DNA of 64,000 nucleotides from Hyaloperonospora brassicae (taxonomy: Eukaryota > Oomycota > Peronosporomycetes > Peronosporales > Peronosporaceae): contig CANTFL010000006.1 of NCBI GenBank assembly GCA_947650285.1, positions 1 to 64,000 of the forward strand, read 5' to 3'. Below the pieces are notes generated by a model. That model had not been told where the DNA came from. It ran no database searches and worked only from the letters and a program-made list of their open reading frames with translations. Each line of letters opens with the position of its first letter. Within the stretch, counting starts at the first letter, position 1. Positions 23,256-33,460 of the stretch are shown here, in pieces. The position numbers and the translations under genes are program-made.

Positions 23256-23648
23256 TGTAACGGGGCAGCCCGTTACATGGAATTGTCACTTTAAAAGAAA
23301 CAATGACAATAAAGAATATTAAGTTGAATTTTCTTTTAGCAATATCACCGATAGTGGTGATATTGGTGAAGCGACCAAAGGGTCTGCGCATTGGTTGATA
23401 TCTTGACGATATCAACCCACCAATCGCCGCAGGACGCGCGCAATGAGTGGTGACGAGACGTCACCATACACTCAGTTAGATTAACATAATTAAGTCAGGT
23501 TAAACAGATTGACAGTGTTTAAAGACTTAATTATATTAATACAACAGTTTTACTTTTCCCTTATCTACGCTTCCTCGTTTGCCTCGTGTACGCTTGTCGG
23601 GGCACGATACCCTTGCGTTAAGTTCACGCAAGGTTGTGCCCCGTTACG
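23256..23648 (+). repeat. Gypsy A 3' LTR
   Basis: It matches the 5' LTR with few differences and is preceded by a purine-rich tract (taagaggggtga, 23244-23255). The last base before the target duplication cccca is g where the 5' LTR has a, so the LTR ends at 23647 or 23648. Confidence 0.9.
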
Positions 23649-23730
23649 CCCCAGTCATGGTAAGGCCCCGAGTCACCTACCGGCGATCACGGCATGGCTT
23701 AAGATATACCACAGATCTTGCACATAGTTA

Positions 23731-24447
23731 GCATAACCATGGAAATAGACAACCTGAACTACCACCATGTTCTCACAGTATCTCGTTCGTGGCTACGGCC
23801 GCTTATTATTATTGCCGCGGGCACTTCCCAATTTGGGCTCTCCGAGCATCAACGGGCCGGGACAAAGACCTCCTAAGCGCCACTTATCTGGCCCCCTTAC
23901 CTTCGACGGGAAGTCCCCCCTTAGTGGGGGCAAAATTACAGGGGGGAGGCCTTTCTCCGCTGCGCGTGATACGGGAGGCACCGCAGCGTGAGACTCGAGA
24001 GGGAAGCAATCCTCCGGTATCCCGCGGTGTGGGGTATATCGACGGACGGTCGAACCCCTGCACCCAAGGCGCAAGCGAGTTCCTGCTATTTTCCGTCCGT
24101 CTTCTCCAGTCACCGACCCGTTCGCCTAGCGCGGGTCCCGGTCCCACGAAGAAAACTCGCCAAGAACGTGATTTTGATCGGAACCTTCCAGGTGCACCAG
24201 CGGCCTATCGGGGGTGAACGGTTTGGTACCCGGCGTTTTCTGCGATTGTCGCGCCCTGTCTGCTCCCAGGACTGGATTTTCATTTATACGTGCCCTTTGC
24301 AGAGTGCCCCCCGTGAAGCCCGACGTCTTGAGCAAGCAGAATGAGAAGCGAAGAGAAGAACGACATTTTATGGTAGAAGATTAGAGAGAGATCCATACAG
24401 ACATCTTAGCGCAGTCAAAACGACCCAATCGACAGTCGGATCCTCAT
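23731..24447. other. LINE#1 downstream flank, GC-rich, no gene recognised
   Basis: The stretch around 23777-23830 resembles 46690-46730 (ctcgt-tgtggctacggc), so part is repeated DNA. The open frames at 23789-24217 and nearby are Gly/Pro/Arg-rich and match nothing I recognise. Confidence 0.45.
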
Positions 24448-25245
24448 CCTCCTTCTAATTATTGACGCGGGCGTGAGCTGGTGGTAGATGCTGAGCCCGA
24501 AGCTCGTGCATTCATTGGATGACTTGTCGGATAACAGTTGGCACTACTGCTCTGCCAAAGTAATTTATGCAGATGAATATCACTGTAGCAACACTTTCCT
24601 CATTGATCCCATTTGTAGTGAAGCTACACATCTCCTTAAGTCAGAGGAAGACTTAACGCTCAATGAGCAACTTCAGGTTCAGAGAACCCGACATAAAGAG
24701 TCAACAGCTCAGAGAGCTTAAGGTTTGGTTCAGAGAACCCGACTCAAAGAGTCAACAAGCTCAGAGAGATTACGGTCCCTGTTCCAGGGGGACCAAACGA
24801 TTCAGAGAATCGACGCACAGAGTGCACAAAGGGTAGCTTCCTTAACAAGGGGTTGCTACCTCCTCAAACGATCACAAGACGCCGCAGAGAGGCACGTGTC
24901 TTTCGGATCAAAATGGGAACTGGACTTTATTTCTTCTTTTTACCTAAAAGAACACCTTAGAACAGCGTAATTAACCTACTCGCTAATTTCCTAAACAAAA
25001 CGATCAAAAGATCTCACAATCAATGGTTGACAGACATCAGTCTTCAACAATTGATAATGTATTCTAATTTCACTTTAAAGGGGATCCCATCCCTTGTGTG
25101 CACCACACCTATTGTCGACTACCAGTCGACGTGTAACCCCTTCACACATTTGCTTGTATGTTTCCGCACGAAAAATTAGACGATACGCAGTTAGATAACG
25201 AAAAAAAGAAAACAGTCTCATCGGCTGAAAATGACACAATTTTAT
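24448..25245 (+). repeat. Repeated flank interrupted by LTR family C (pair with 47258-47518)
   Basis: Sequences 24448-24613 and 25147-25245 match 47258-47415 and 47418-47518 respectively, including gaagctcgtgcattc and the catttgcttgtatgtttc resumption. The uninterrupted copy acts as the empty site for the LTR insertion. Confidence 0.8.
24614..25146 (+). mobile_element. Solo LTR, family C
   Basis: This 533-bp insertion begins TGTAGTGAAG and ends CCCCTTCACA. It is flanked by catt(t) at 24610-24614 and 25147-25151 and is absent from the paralogous site near 47416. It holds a direct repeat of about 43-45 bp (tcagagaacccgac plus aaagagtcaacagctcagag) at 24676-24718 and 24727-24770. Its right end resembles 125-187. 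The parent superfamily is unknown. Confidence 0.75.
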
Positions 25246-25467
25246 TGCAATCCATGACTAAGAAATGCGCAAGGCAAGACGATAGCCCGTGAAACAAGCA
25301 ATGGCAGCAAGTGGGTTCAATATTCATTTTTGGCCCTTTTGTGCCCATTGTTAACATACGATAGCTTACCTGCTCCCACCGTGCCTCGATTGATTCGTCT
25401 TGTTTTGCAGCTATAGAATCCTGAAATTCCGTTCTCGACCAAACTTTCACTTGTTAACCAGCAAGGA

Positions 25468-26068
25468 TTGTTCAGGGTCAACAAGTGGGGTGACAACCGT
25501 GGTCAGGGCTTCGCGCCTGGGCTCGGCAGTTCTACTGGCCCATACCGTGTTGGAGGATTTGGTGCTGAAAAGCGCGGAGTTGTCAAGAACGTATGGGGCC
25601 GTATGGGTCTTACCGCGCCCGACATTCTCGCACCTGATCCACCTGAAGTGGCACATCTGTAAGCACTAGACCGCCATATCTGTTTAGCCAAGGTGACCAG
25701 GGTATCTTCGGGGGACAAGGTGGATACGGTACGCATCCACCTTGTGCCGCTATATACGGTCAGGGACCGTACCATCCCCAATCTTTCCAACACTCATTGC
25801 AGCAAGAATACGGTAGCCCTAGCAAGTAAGATAGCAACGAGTCCTCGAGTGATGACGAAGCGAATGTCAACGTCGACGAGCATTATAAGTTAGCTTCGGC
25901 TGTCTTTGGCGGCATTCTCGGTGCACCGGCTCCAATGCCTGGGGCTCGACGCGTCGGGCCGAACGCACGCTCCACGATTACTGCTACCCGTCAAGCAAGT
26001 CGTACTTTCACGCGTCGTGTATTGAGCCGGAGAGACCAGCAGAAGCAGCAGACTCCTCCAGACTAAGC
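25468..26068 (+). pseudogene. Decayed protein-coding remnant, family unknown
   Basis: Three coding-like stretches in different frames follow each other: a Gly-rich part (NKWGDNRGQGFAPGLG to DPPEVAHL, stop about 25660), a Gly/Gln/Tyr-rich part (SQGDQGIFGGQGGYG, stop near 25827), and an acidic-to-basic part (ESSSDDEANVNVDEHY to RRVLSRRDQQKQQTPPD, stop at about 26066). The composition suggests a former gene with at least two disablements, or exons I cannot join. I do not recognise it. Confidence 0.35.
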
Positions 26069-27329
26069 CTCGATCGAAACAGCTCCGCCTCCGCAACAAC
26101 ATCGCGCGAAGGTCAAACGAATCTGCTTAATATCTCATTTCGCGCGCCCGTAGCTTCACAAGGCCCAGTTGCGTTCCAGCTGCCACTGCCGTCACAAAAG
26201 CACCAACAGCCGCAGCCAATGGGACTGCTACAGCAACAACAGCCGATGATGAACGCATACCCGCTTGGAATGGGCCCACTGCTTTCACTTGCGCGTGTTC
26301 CCGAAGGCGTCTCGCCAGCTGCTTCATTCGATCCTTCTCCAGTATTATGCCACATTTAATTATAGCTGCAAAACAAGACGATTTAATAGAAGCATGGTGG
26401 GAGCTGGTAGTGTATGTTAAACAGGGTACAAAAGGGCTAAAAATGTAAATTTAACTCACTTGCTGCCTCATTTGCTGTCATTGTTTGTTTCACTGCTGCC
26501 GCATCTCCTCTACTGACAATGTGCCAGCATTAAAACCAGGGTAGATGCAATTGTAGCTGTTGCCTTGTGCGTGATTAGAAAGATGCTGGTGCGAAAACAC
26601 GCTGATCACTACGTTCTGTACGAAGACGTCCCTATCTAGATGGACGGCCGTATTATTATTGCGTAGCAGCATATAACTGACTGCCTATTGCGATTTTCTA
26701 TGACTAGCGTGTAGTCTTAGCATTAAGGTTTGGATGGTAGACGCAACATCTCCATGAACAAGAAGCGGCAATTCTTAATTTAGCATTTTACTGTGAAACA
26801 AGAATCATGAGAAGAATTGTAGCACAGCAACTATAGGATGTATCCCTCTACTAGGAGCGCATGTCATCGTGTGTATCGCATATTCTCAACGTTTCGCATC
26901 GAAATGTCCGTCAACGATCTGCCACATAGTCATGCTTGATCATTCCAGTGTAGCTTACGCGCGAGAAAAGTCGCTGCAGCTCTAAATTTGGCATCACGAA
27001 GAAGAACAACGACATAATTATTACGTTCTTGCAGGTTTCGGCACATTATGTTGACCTGGCATATAGGTAGGTAAGGTATGTAGTACCTCGACTCGTTATC
27101 ACCGTAAGCAGGCGTCAAACAAGGAGTCCGATGAAGCGCTGACGAAAGTGTTGTCGATAGGAAGTGAGCAAGAGAACGCTTAGATTTCACACTTCGCATT
27201 TGATATCACATGTTTCAATCTTGCAATTTCGCTTGTATCGTCTTGACGCACCTTGCATTGTACATGCTCTCAGTTCAGGCGAAGGTATAGAATATATGTT
27301 GACGATGTTTATCTTGTCAGACGTGCACC
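26069..27329. other. No recognised feature
   Basis: A Gln/Pro-rich stretch around 26110-26360 may extend the preceding remnant. The rest is AT-rich with short random frames. Confidence 0.45.
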
Positions 27330-27334
27330 TACCT

Positions 27335-27773
27335 TGAACGGGGTAGCCCGTTACATGAAATTGTCATTCAAACAATTTGACAATAAATAATATTACGTCG
27401 AACATGCTTATACCAATATCACAGATATGGTGATATTCTTGGGATGACCGAAGGGTCTACTCATTGGGTGATGTCGTGATGATATCAACCCACCAATCGC
27501 TGCTAGACGCACGCAATGGGTGGTGAGTGTACGTCATCATACATTTAGTTATATTAGTATAATTAAGTCAGGACAACAGAGATTCAAGAAAGTTATAGGA
27601 CTTAACTATATTAATACAGTTTTACTTTTACCAAGAGACTCGTCTGACTACTTAGTCTCCCTTCCTTCCTCTGTGTTCCTTAAACAACTAGCAGGGCACT
27701 GTCGACCACTGTCGTCAGTGGAAGTATACTCCGTACTGGTCAACCAGTACGTAGTCAACAGTGCCCCATTACA
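27335..27773 (+). repeat. Gypsy B 5' LTR
   Basis: It runs from tgaacggggtagcccg to gtgccccattaca. The left half is related to the family A LTR, while the right half is unrelated and contains its own inverted repeats (CCACTG/CAGTGG, GTACTGGT/ACCAGTAC, GGGCACTG/CAGTGCCC). Confidence 0.92.
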
Positions 27774-27775
27774 CG

Positions 27776-27782
27776 TGGTAGC
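27776..27782 (+). promoter_or_regulatory. Gypsy B primer binding site
   Basis: TGGTAGC lies two bases after the LTR, at the same place as TGGTAGCGC in element A, and is complementary to the initiator tRNA-Met 3' end. The match is shorter than in A. Confidence 0.6.
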
Positions 27783-27823
27783 ACTTTGTAGTCCGTCCAA
27801 GGACCACTACCCCATCGCCCAAC

Positions 27824-28940
27824 ATGAAAATGTTGGACGATGTAGACGGCGACAGCTTTCACGGAACCCGTGAAAGCTACTCCCATTTGAGCGACATCGA
27901 ATGGAGTGCAATCGAACGAATGAGTTCGACCGTTGGCAAGGAAGCCATATGGGCCATGCTATCCTCAAGGGATAGGGACCAGCAACGTGTCGTCATTGGC
28001 AAGTTCTTGCAACGAGAACTTGATGAGTCGCGAGCGCAATTGACCTTGTTGCAACAACAAGATCACCAGCGGACCGAAGCACTGAGACACCAACAGTCTC
28101 AGTCCGCAGAGCCGACGCATGAGAGTCGACGGGAGTCTTTAAACTAGAGATTTCCAAGTATCGGGGAGTCGAGGAAGACTTCCTGTTGGGGTGGTTCGTC
28201 GAGATGGACGATGCCATCGATGCTCGTCGAATCGACGATGATCGAACGCAAGTCTCATTCGCTCAGTCTAACCTGGCAGAAGAAGCCAGAGCTTGGGCCC
28301 TGAACCTCAAGTTGCACGACCCAAATGTGTTTGGGTTGTTAAGGATCTTCAAGACCCTGCTCAGTGAGACGTTCCAGCCGCCCAGAGCAGAGTTCCGGAC
28401 TCTTCCGGAGCTCCTGCAACTCAAGCAGGGTAAGCGTAAGGTTCACGCTTACGCTCAACATGTACGCTACCTTGCAAGCTGCATGGTAGTGAACCCTGTG
28501 AGTAAGTTTGTGTTGATTACAATCCTTATTTAAGGGCTGTCCGATGTTCCCGTCAGGGACCACCTGTTCCGCGGAGAGATAAAGACGCTCTTAGAGGCAA
28601 TCTTCGCAGCGGAGCAAGAAGATTATAGCGTGAAACAGTCTCACGATACGTTGACCCCGCATCGTCCACAGAGACGATTAGCAGTCGGAGGTCCAGAACC
28701 AATGGACCTCTGTCAAGTCGAGGTCAAGAAACCTCGCCCTATGAACGACAAGCGAATGGTGAGACGCCATCGCTGTCACGATTTGGGACATTATGCATAC
28801 GAAAGCAGTGTCCCCCGCTCAGGAACTCGCGGTAATGAGCGCGGTATGCACCCACCAGCAAAAAATTGGAGGGCGAGGGTCCGTTGCTGTTGCGAAGTCG
28901 CAACAGCGAGGTGGACCATAAAAAACGGTCGGGATCAGTA
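27824..28940 (+). pseudogene. Gypsy B gag, broken
   Basis: The frame starts MKMLDDVDGDSFHGTRES and stops at 28147. The gag core resumes at about 28186 (GWFVEMDDAIDARRIDDD through LKQGKRKVHAYAQHVRYL), with another stop near 28533. The zinc-knuckle region near 28770 reads HRCHDLGHYAYES, so two of the zinc ligands are gone. Confidence 0.82.
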
Positions 28941-28974
28941 AGGGCGGAGCGCCCTACTGATCCCACAACATCAA

Positions 28975-29580
28975 GAGAATTTTCAAAAATCCTGAAGAAG
29001 GTTGCTCCCGACACACATTTTCTGTGTGTCTCTGCACCTGGTGATGAGGTGTCTCTCATCACCTTGAAGTTAGAAGTGAAAAAAAGACTTGTCACTTCGC
29101 GCCCTAGTTGACTGTGAGGCGTCGAAAAATTTGTTCGTCGCTAGTCGTTAGAGGTAGGAAGTTTTAACTTCTTGGAGCGGGAGATCCCTCTAACGAAGAT
29201 GAAGGTGCGCCTAGCGAAAGGCGCATCGATCACTGTGAAGAAACGTGTAGTCGGAATCCACTACACGTTAAAAGGCGAGCAGTAGGATGATGATTTCGTC
29301 GTGCTTGAACTAGATGACAAGTTCGACCCCATCTTAGGGTTGCCTTGGCTTAGGAAATACGAGCCAAGGGTGAGTTGGCAGTATCGATCGGTTACGATAC
29401 CTGCCACTTATTCCTCAGATAACCACCTGACGAATATCTTGGAACGCCCACACTCACGTGGGTGTACTAAGGGTGAGTGCGATGGCCTCACTTGTGGTAC
29501 GGTCGTTAGCACGACTGTACAAGAACACAATATAGATGATCACTACATTGTGGAGAAAGCTCACCCCGAACCTGTGAAAG
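28975..29580 (+). pseudogene. Gypsy B aspartic protease region, broken
   Basis: It aligns with the region of element A. The motif at about 29105 reads LVDCEASKN, where active enzymes have D-S/T-G-A, so the active site is destroyed independently of A. The block DDKFDPILGLPWLRKYEP at 29310 is preserved. Confidence 0.75.
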
Positions 29581-30587
29581 TGATTTCCCAGGAGGTAATC
29601 GAGACACTGAATGTCTTGGTTAATGATGAATCAAGTGTAGGCGCTTACACGCTTGATCTGGTTGCGCCTCCGAAGTTAACTTCGAAGATAATTCAACTGC
29701 CGACGCTAGAACCGAAACGGTTCTTGCGTGATCTGCGTAGTGGAAAAGTCAAGCATATCTCCATACTCGTCGCAGATAACGAGTACGTTACCGATATTCG
29801 ATCGGCAACGGTGTTTACTGATACTGAGAGGGTTCTCAGCAGCTCATCGATGGACGAAAGTGTCATCGATGAGAAGACTCGGATTGAGAGATATGAATCT
29901 CAATCCTGGGAGTCACTTCATGCAAATCCTTTGTATAAGGATTTGATCGAATTCAAGGATGTGTTTCCTTAATCCGTACCTTGCGAGTTGCCTAAGGACA
30001 AAGGCACTCGACACGAGATCGAGCTCAAACCGGGCTCGAAGTACTGTGTCATGAAGCAGTGGCCACTGCCTCGTGAACAAGTACTAGCGATCGACAAGTT
30101 CTTTGCCGATCGCTTAGCAGCGGGCCATGTGAGGGAATCGACATCCCCTCACAGCTCTCCGACTTTCTGTGTGCGAAAGGCCACAGGAGGATGGCGGATA
30201 GTGCACGCGTTCAACAAGTTGAATGCTGCAACGGTACCGGCTCGGACGCCGGTACCAAGAAAGGACGTCATCATAGATGGTATGTCAAAGGGTACCACCT
30301 TTTCGTCCATGGATCTGATGGATGGATTCTATCAGATCCTCATGCGTGAACGGTATGTTCCGTACACAGCAGTGAGCACCCCCAGCGGTATGCTGTGGGA
30401 GTGGCTAGTGATGCCACAGGGGCTGGGTAATGCCCCTGCAACATTCAACAGATTCGTTACAAATCTATTGAGACCGGTGCGGGATTTCGCACCGAGTTAT
30501 TTCGATGACGTGTTCGTCCATAGCCGGGCTATGGATGGAAAGACGGACTTTGAGATTTATAGAAATCACGTTTGTCAGGTTGTTTAA
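29581..30587 (+). pseudogene. Gypsy B reverse transcriptase
   Basis: From about 29630 to 30745 this stretch is almost identical to 18222-19337 of element A and shares its TAA codons at 29970 and 30585. All RT blocks including YFDD are present. The match stops abruptly on both sides, where A and B become clearly different again. Confidence 0.88.
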
Positions 30588-31471
30588 CTTATGCGCAATC
30601 ATAAGTTGTACGCAAACCTCAAGAAGTGTATATTCGCGGCTATCGAAATACCACTTCTTGGGTGCATCGTGGGTAAACACGGCGTACGCCCTGATCCCGA
30701 AAATATCAAGGCGATCACCGACTGGCCAGTGCCAGTCGATGTCAAGTGAACTCGTAAGTTCCTTGGCTTAGCGGCGTACTTGCACAACTACATGCGCAAT
30801 TACGCCGAGAATGAGTGCCAGCGCTCCTTTGAGCGTATATATATAAAAGCTTGATGCAATCGCCCATCTTGGCGATTGCCGACCAGGACAGACCGTTTCA
30901 CGTGGTCTCTGACGCCAGCGATTTTGCTATCGGCTGTGCGTTGATGCAAAACGACATAAATGGCTCAGAGCGCGTCGTCGGTTATCAATCGCGTCAGTTG
31001 CAACCAACTGAGCGCAACTACATTATAGTGTATGACAAGGAACTACTTGCCATGAAGTACGCACTGGCTGAGTTTCGCGTCTATCTCTCGGGATATAGAC
31101 CGTATATCGTCTATACGGACCATGCGTCACTACGCACGGCCTTAAACAGTTCACACCTCTCGCGAAGAGTGGCGAGGTGGCTGTCCTTCTTCGCGAAGTA
31201 CAATTTTTCCGTGGAGTATAAACCAGGACGCCTAAATGTCGTCGCTGATGCATTATCACGTCGGCACGACTTCGAGCCAACGTCCCGAGTCACCAGTGAG
31301 GCCTTGCCCACTGTTGCGACACTGTCCATCAGTGTGCCGTCGTCGCCGTTACTCGACGACGTGCGGAAAGCATACGCAGGAGACACGAATCTCCTCCGTT
31401 TGATGGGTCACCTTGCGAACCCATCCCGGAAATCCTTGTCGGATTCGCCGGCTCTGTACCTTTCCTCTTGA
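30588..31471 (+). pseudogene. Gypsy B RT connection and RNase H
   Basis: The connection region is shortened compared with A: about 30 codons are missing near 30810, and a tatatata stretch marks the junction. RNase H (30851-31471) has FHVVSDASDFAIGCAL, YDKELLAMKYALAEFRVYL, YTDHASLRTALN and DALSRRHD. A stop follows LYLSS. Confidence 0.83.
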
Positions 31472-32226
31472 ATCGGTACTCGACTCGCAATGGCCTGCTG
31501 TACTATACAGCATTTGCCGACGACACGCCTCGTGTCGTCGTTCCCGATCATGATGACTTGCGATTACGCATCATGTTCGAATGTCACGATGCGCCTTCTG
31601 GCGGGCACCGTGGACGTGGAAAGACCTAACTCACGGTCAGTCGTGACTTTTACTGGCCCCGCCAGTATCAGTTTGTCCGCAAGTACATTCGTTCTTGCGA
31701 GGTCTGTCAACGGTTGAAGCCTATTCCTTCATCCCGTGCACCGTTACAACCTCTGCCGGTCCCGGCAGAGTGTTGGGAGTCCGTGTCCATGGACTTTGTC
31801 TTTGGTTTTCCCGAAGACACTAACAATAATAATGGTATTCTTGTGTTTGTGGATCGTTTCAGCAAAATGGTACATCTTGCTGCAGTCCCAGAATTGATCA
31901 ACGACCACGGCTGTGCTCGTGTCTTCATCGACAGTGTGTTTCGACTTCACAGTTTACCCCGTGAACTCGTATCTGACCGTGACCCTCGGTTCACGGCGGC
32001 GTTTTGGCAATCCATGTTCCGCACATTGGGAACACGGTTGAAGATGTCAACCTCTGATCATCCCGAAACGGATGGTCAGACGGAACGTGCGAACCGTGTC
32101 CTCGAAGAAATTCTTCGTGGTACGCCTACTCCTTTTTACATTGGAGTGAGTTCTTGCCGATATTTGAGTTTACCATCAACAAATCCGTGCATGCGTCCAC
32201 AACGCATACGCCGTTCTACGTGAATT
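31472..32226 (+). pseudogene. Gypsy B integrase, broken
   Basis: The HHCC region lies at about 31560-31715. The catalytic core from 31714 reads SMDFVFGFPEDTNNNNG, LVSDRDPRF and DGQTERANRVLEE. A frameshift near 32125 moves the end of the core into another frame (32154 onward). Confidence 0.83.
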
Positions 32227-33460
32227 GCTTACGTCACCCACGTATTCCCGCCCTCATACAGAGTGACTCTGGGTTAAGGGGGGAGGGAGTCGCTCGAGCA
32301 AAACCCGTTTTGGCTCTTGCTCATCACGTATCACCGCTCACGCCGATACGTTTGATGCCGATGTCGACGTTGTCGACATCGAGGAAATCGAGCTTAGCAG
32401 TAGCGATGACGCTGCTGCTACATCAGACAATGATGACGGTGCTGGGATATTCAGCATCGTCAACGACAATGCCAGCGAGGAAGAAGACACCGTCGTTGAA
32501 GAAGAGAACGATCTCTTAGCAGTGCGCACGAAGCGCACTGAAAGACAAAACAACGAGTCAGCAGAGAACTTCCTGCTGACTCGAGAGGCGGTAGTCCGTT
32601 TCGTTCAGGACTCCATCGATATTGCGGTGGACCGCCAGAAACGGAACGCAGACAAGAATGGAAGAGCAAATGTTCTTTCATTTAAAGTTAATGACCTAGT
32701 ACTACTGTCTACGGTAAACTTACCTGGACATGCAGTCACTAGTGTCGGCATTAGTAAACTACTGACGAGATACATTGGTTCATTTCGTGAGTTGCAGCGC
32801 AAGGGTAACTTTAAACGATCGAATTGCATCATAGGATGGGCACGCATTTTACGTTTTATGTTGGTCGTCTCCGCCCGTACCATCAGTACGAGGTCTCTTG
32901 CGAGAACGGAGATAACAGGCGCGCTCAAGAATCCCTAACAGATTCTTGTGATCACGGACCAAACACTGAAGTTGGTCCTTCGTCGAAAGGAGTTGGTCCT
33001 TCATCGACATGGCCTCGCGCCGAGCCGTCTCTAGCTCGTCGCGCAAACGACGCCTCTCGCGTTCACTCTCAAGCTAAGGGAGCGCGAATTCCGATCGGCA
33101 CGAAGACATCGCACGTCCGACTGCAAGGCGTGCCGACGAGTGAATTTGTGATCGACGTCCTCCCTCAGCTCGGTCAGGTAACGCTCGTGGTTACCCAAAG
33201 TCTCGTGCAGGCCCGGCGGATGAGCCGGACCTTGTCTTTCCACCGCCACCGGAACCACTGGTGGATTCCCACGTTGGTCAACGCTTTCTTGTGGAGTGAT
33301 CTTGAACCACCGTGGCGATTTAAAATCAAGGACGAGTCACCTCGTCCGGTGGCGTGGGGACCCACCTTCCTTTGACAGCTGGGAACCTCGATCCCAGCTG
33401 ATGGCTGACGTTGAAGGTCTCGTCCATCAGTATAGAGAGACTCATCCGATAGGTCCTGTG
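32227..33460 (+). pseudogene. Gypsy B integrase C-terminus and chromodomain remnant
   Basis: The acidic region and FKVNDLVLLSTVNLPGHA block match element A. A shortened segment near 32800 and frameshifts break the rest; [13 protein letters not shown] (about 32850) and PRPVAWG (about 33345) mark the GPY/F-type and chromodomain parts. The sense-strand linker between them is poorly conserved with A compared with the antisense reading. Confidence 0.75.

Larger units (their letters stand above)
15662..23648 (+). mobile_element. Ty3/gypsy element A (chromovirus type), complete but inactivated
   Basis: The two LTRs (391 and 393 bp) differ at only a handful of positions by eye. A pentamer cccca at 15657-15661 and 23649-23653 is the target duplication. 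The order is 5' LTR, initiator-Met-tRNA primer site, gag, protease, RT, RNase H, integrase, chromodomain, an antisense gene, a purine-rich tract and the 3' LTR. Pol lies mostly in one frame broken by TGA 18007, TAA 18562, TAA 19177, TGA 19315, TAG 19504 and TAA 20146. The whole element is packed with short inverted repeats (see findings). Confidence 0.93.
7113..23730 (+). mobile_element. LINE#1, degenerate non-LTR retrotransposon split by gypsy element A
   Basis: The order along the plus strand is a gag-like ORF1 region, a CCHC zinc knuckle (about 8590), an OTU-like cysteine protease domain (about 9370-9960), an APE-type endonuclease (about 11.34-12.2 kb), a reverse transcriptase (about 12.57-13.86 kb) and a C-terminal region with a CCH(H/C)-type zinc motif (about 15.17 kb). 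Reading resumes after the gypsy insertion at 23654-23727, which encodes the last residues of the same frame (compare PALISWL at the end of LINE#3 with PAITAWL here). Many stops and frameshifts show the copy is dead. The 5' boundary is uncertain. Confidence 0.8.
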
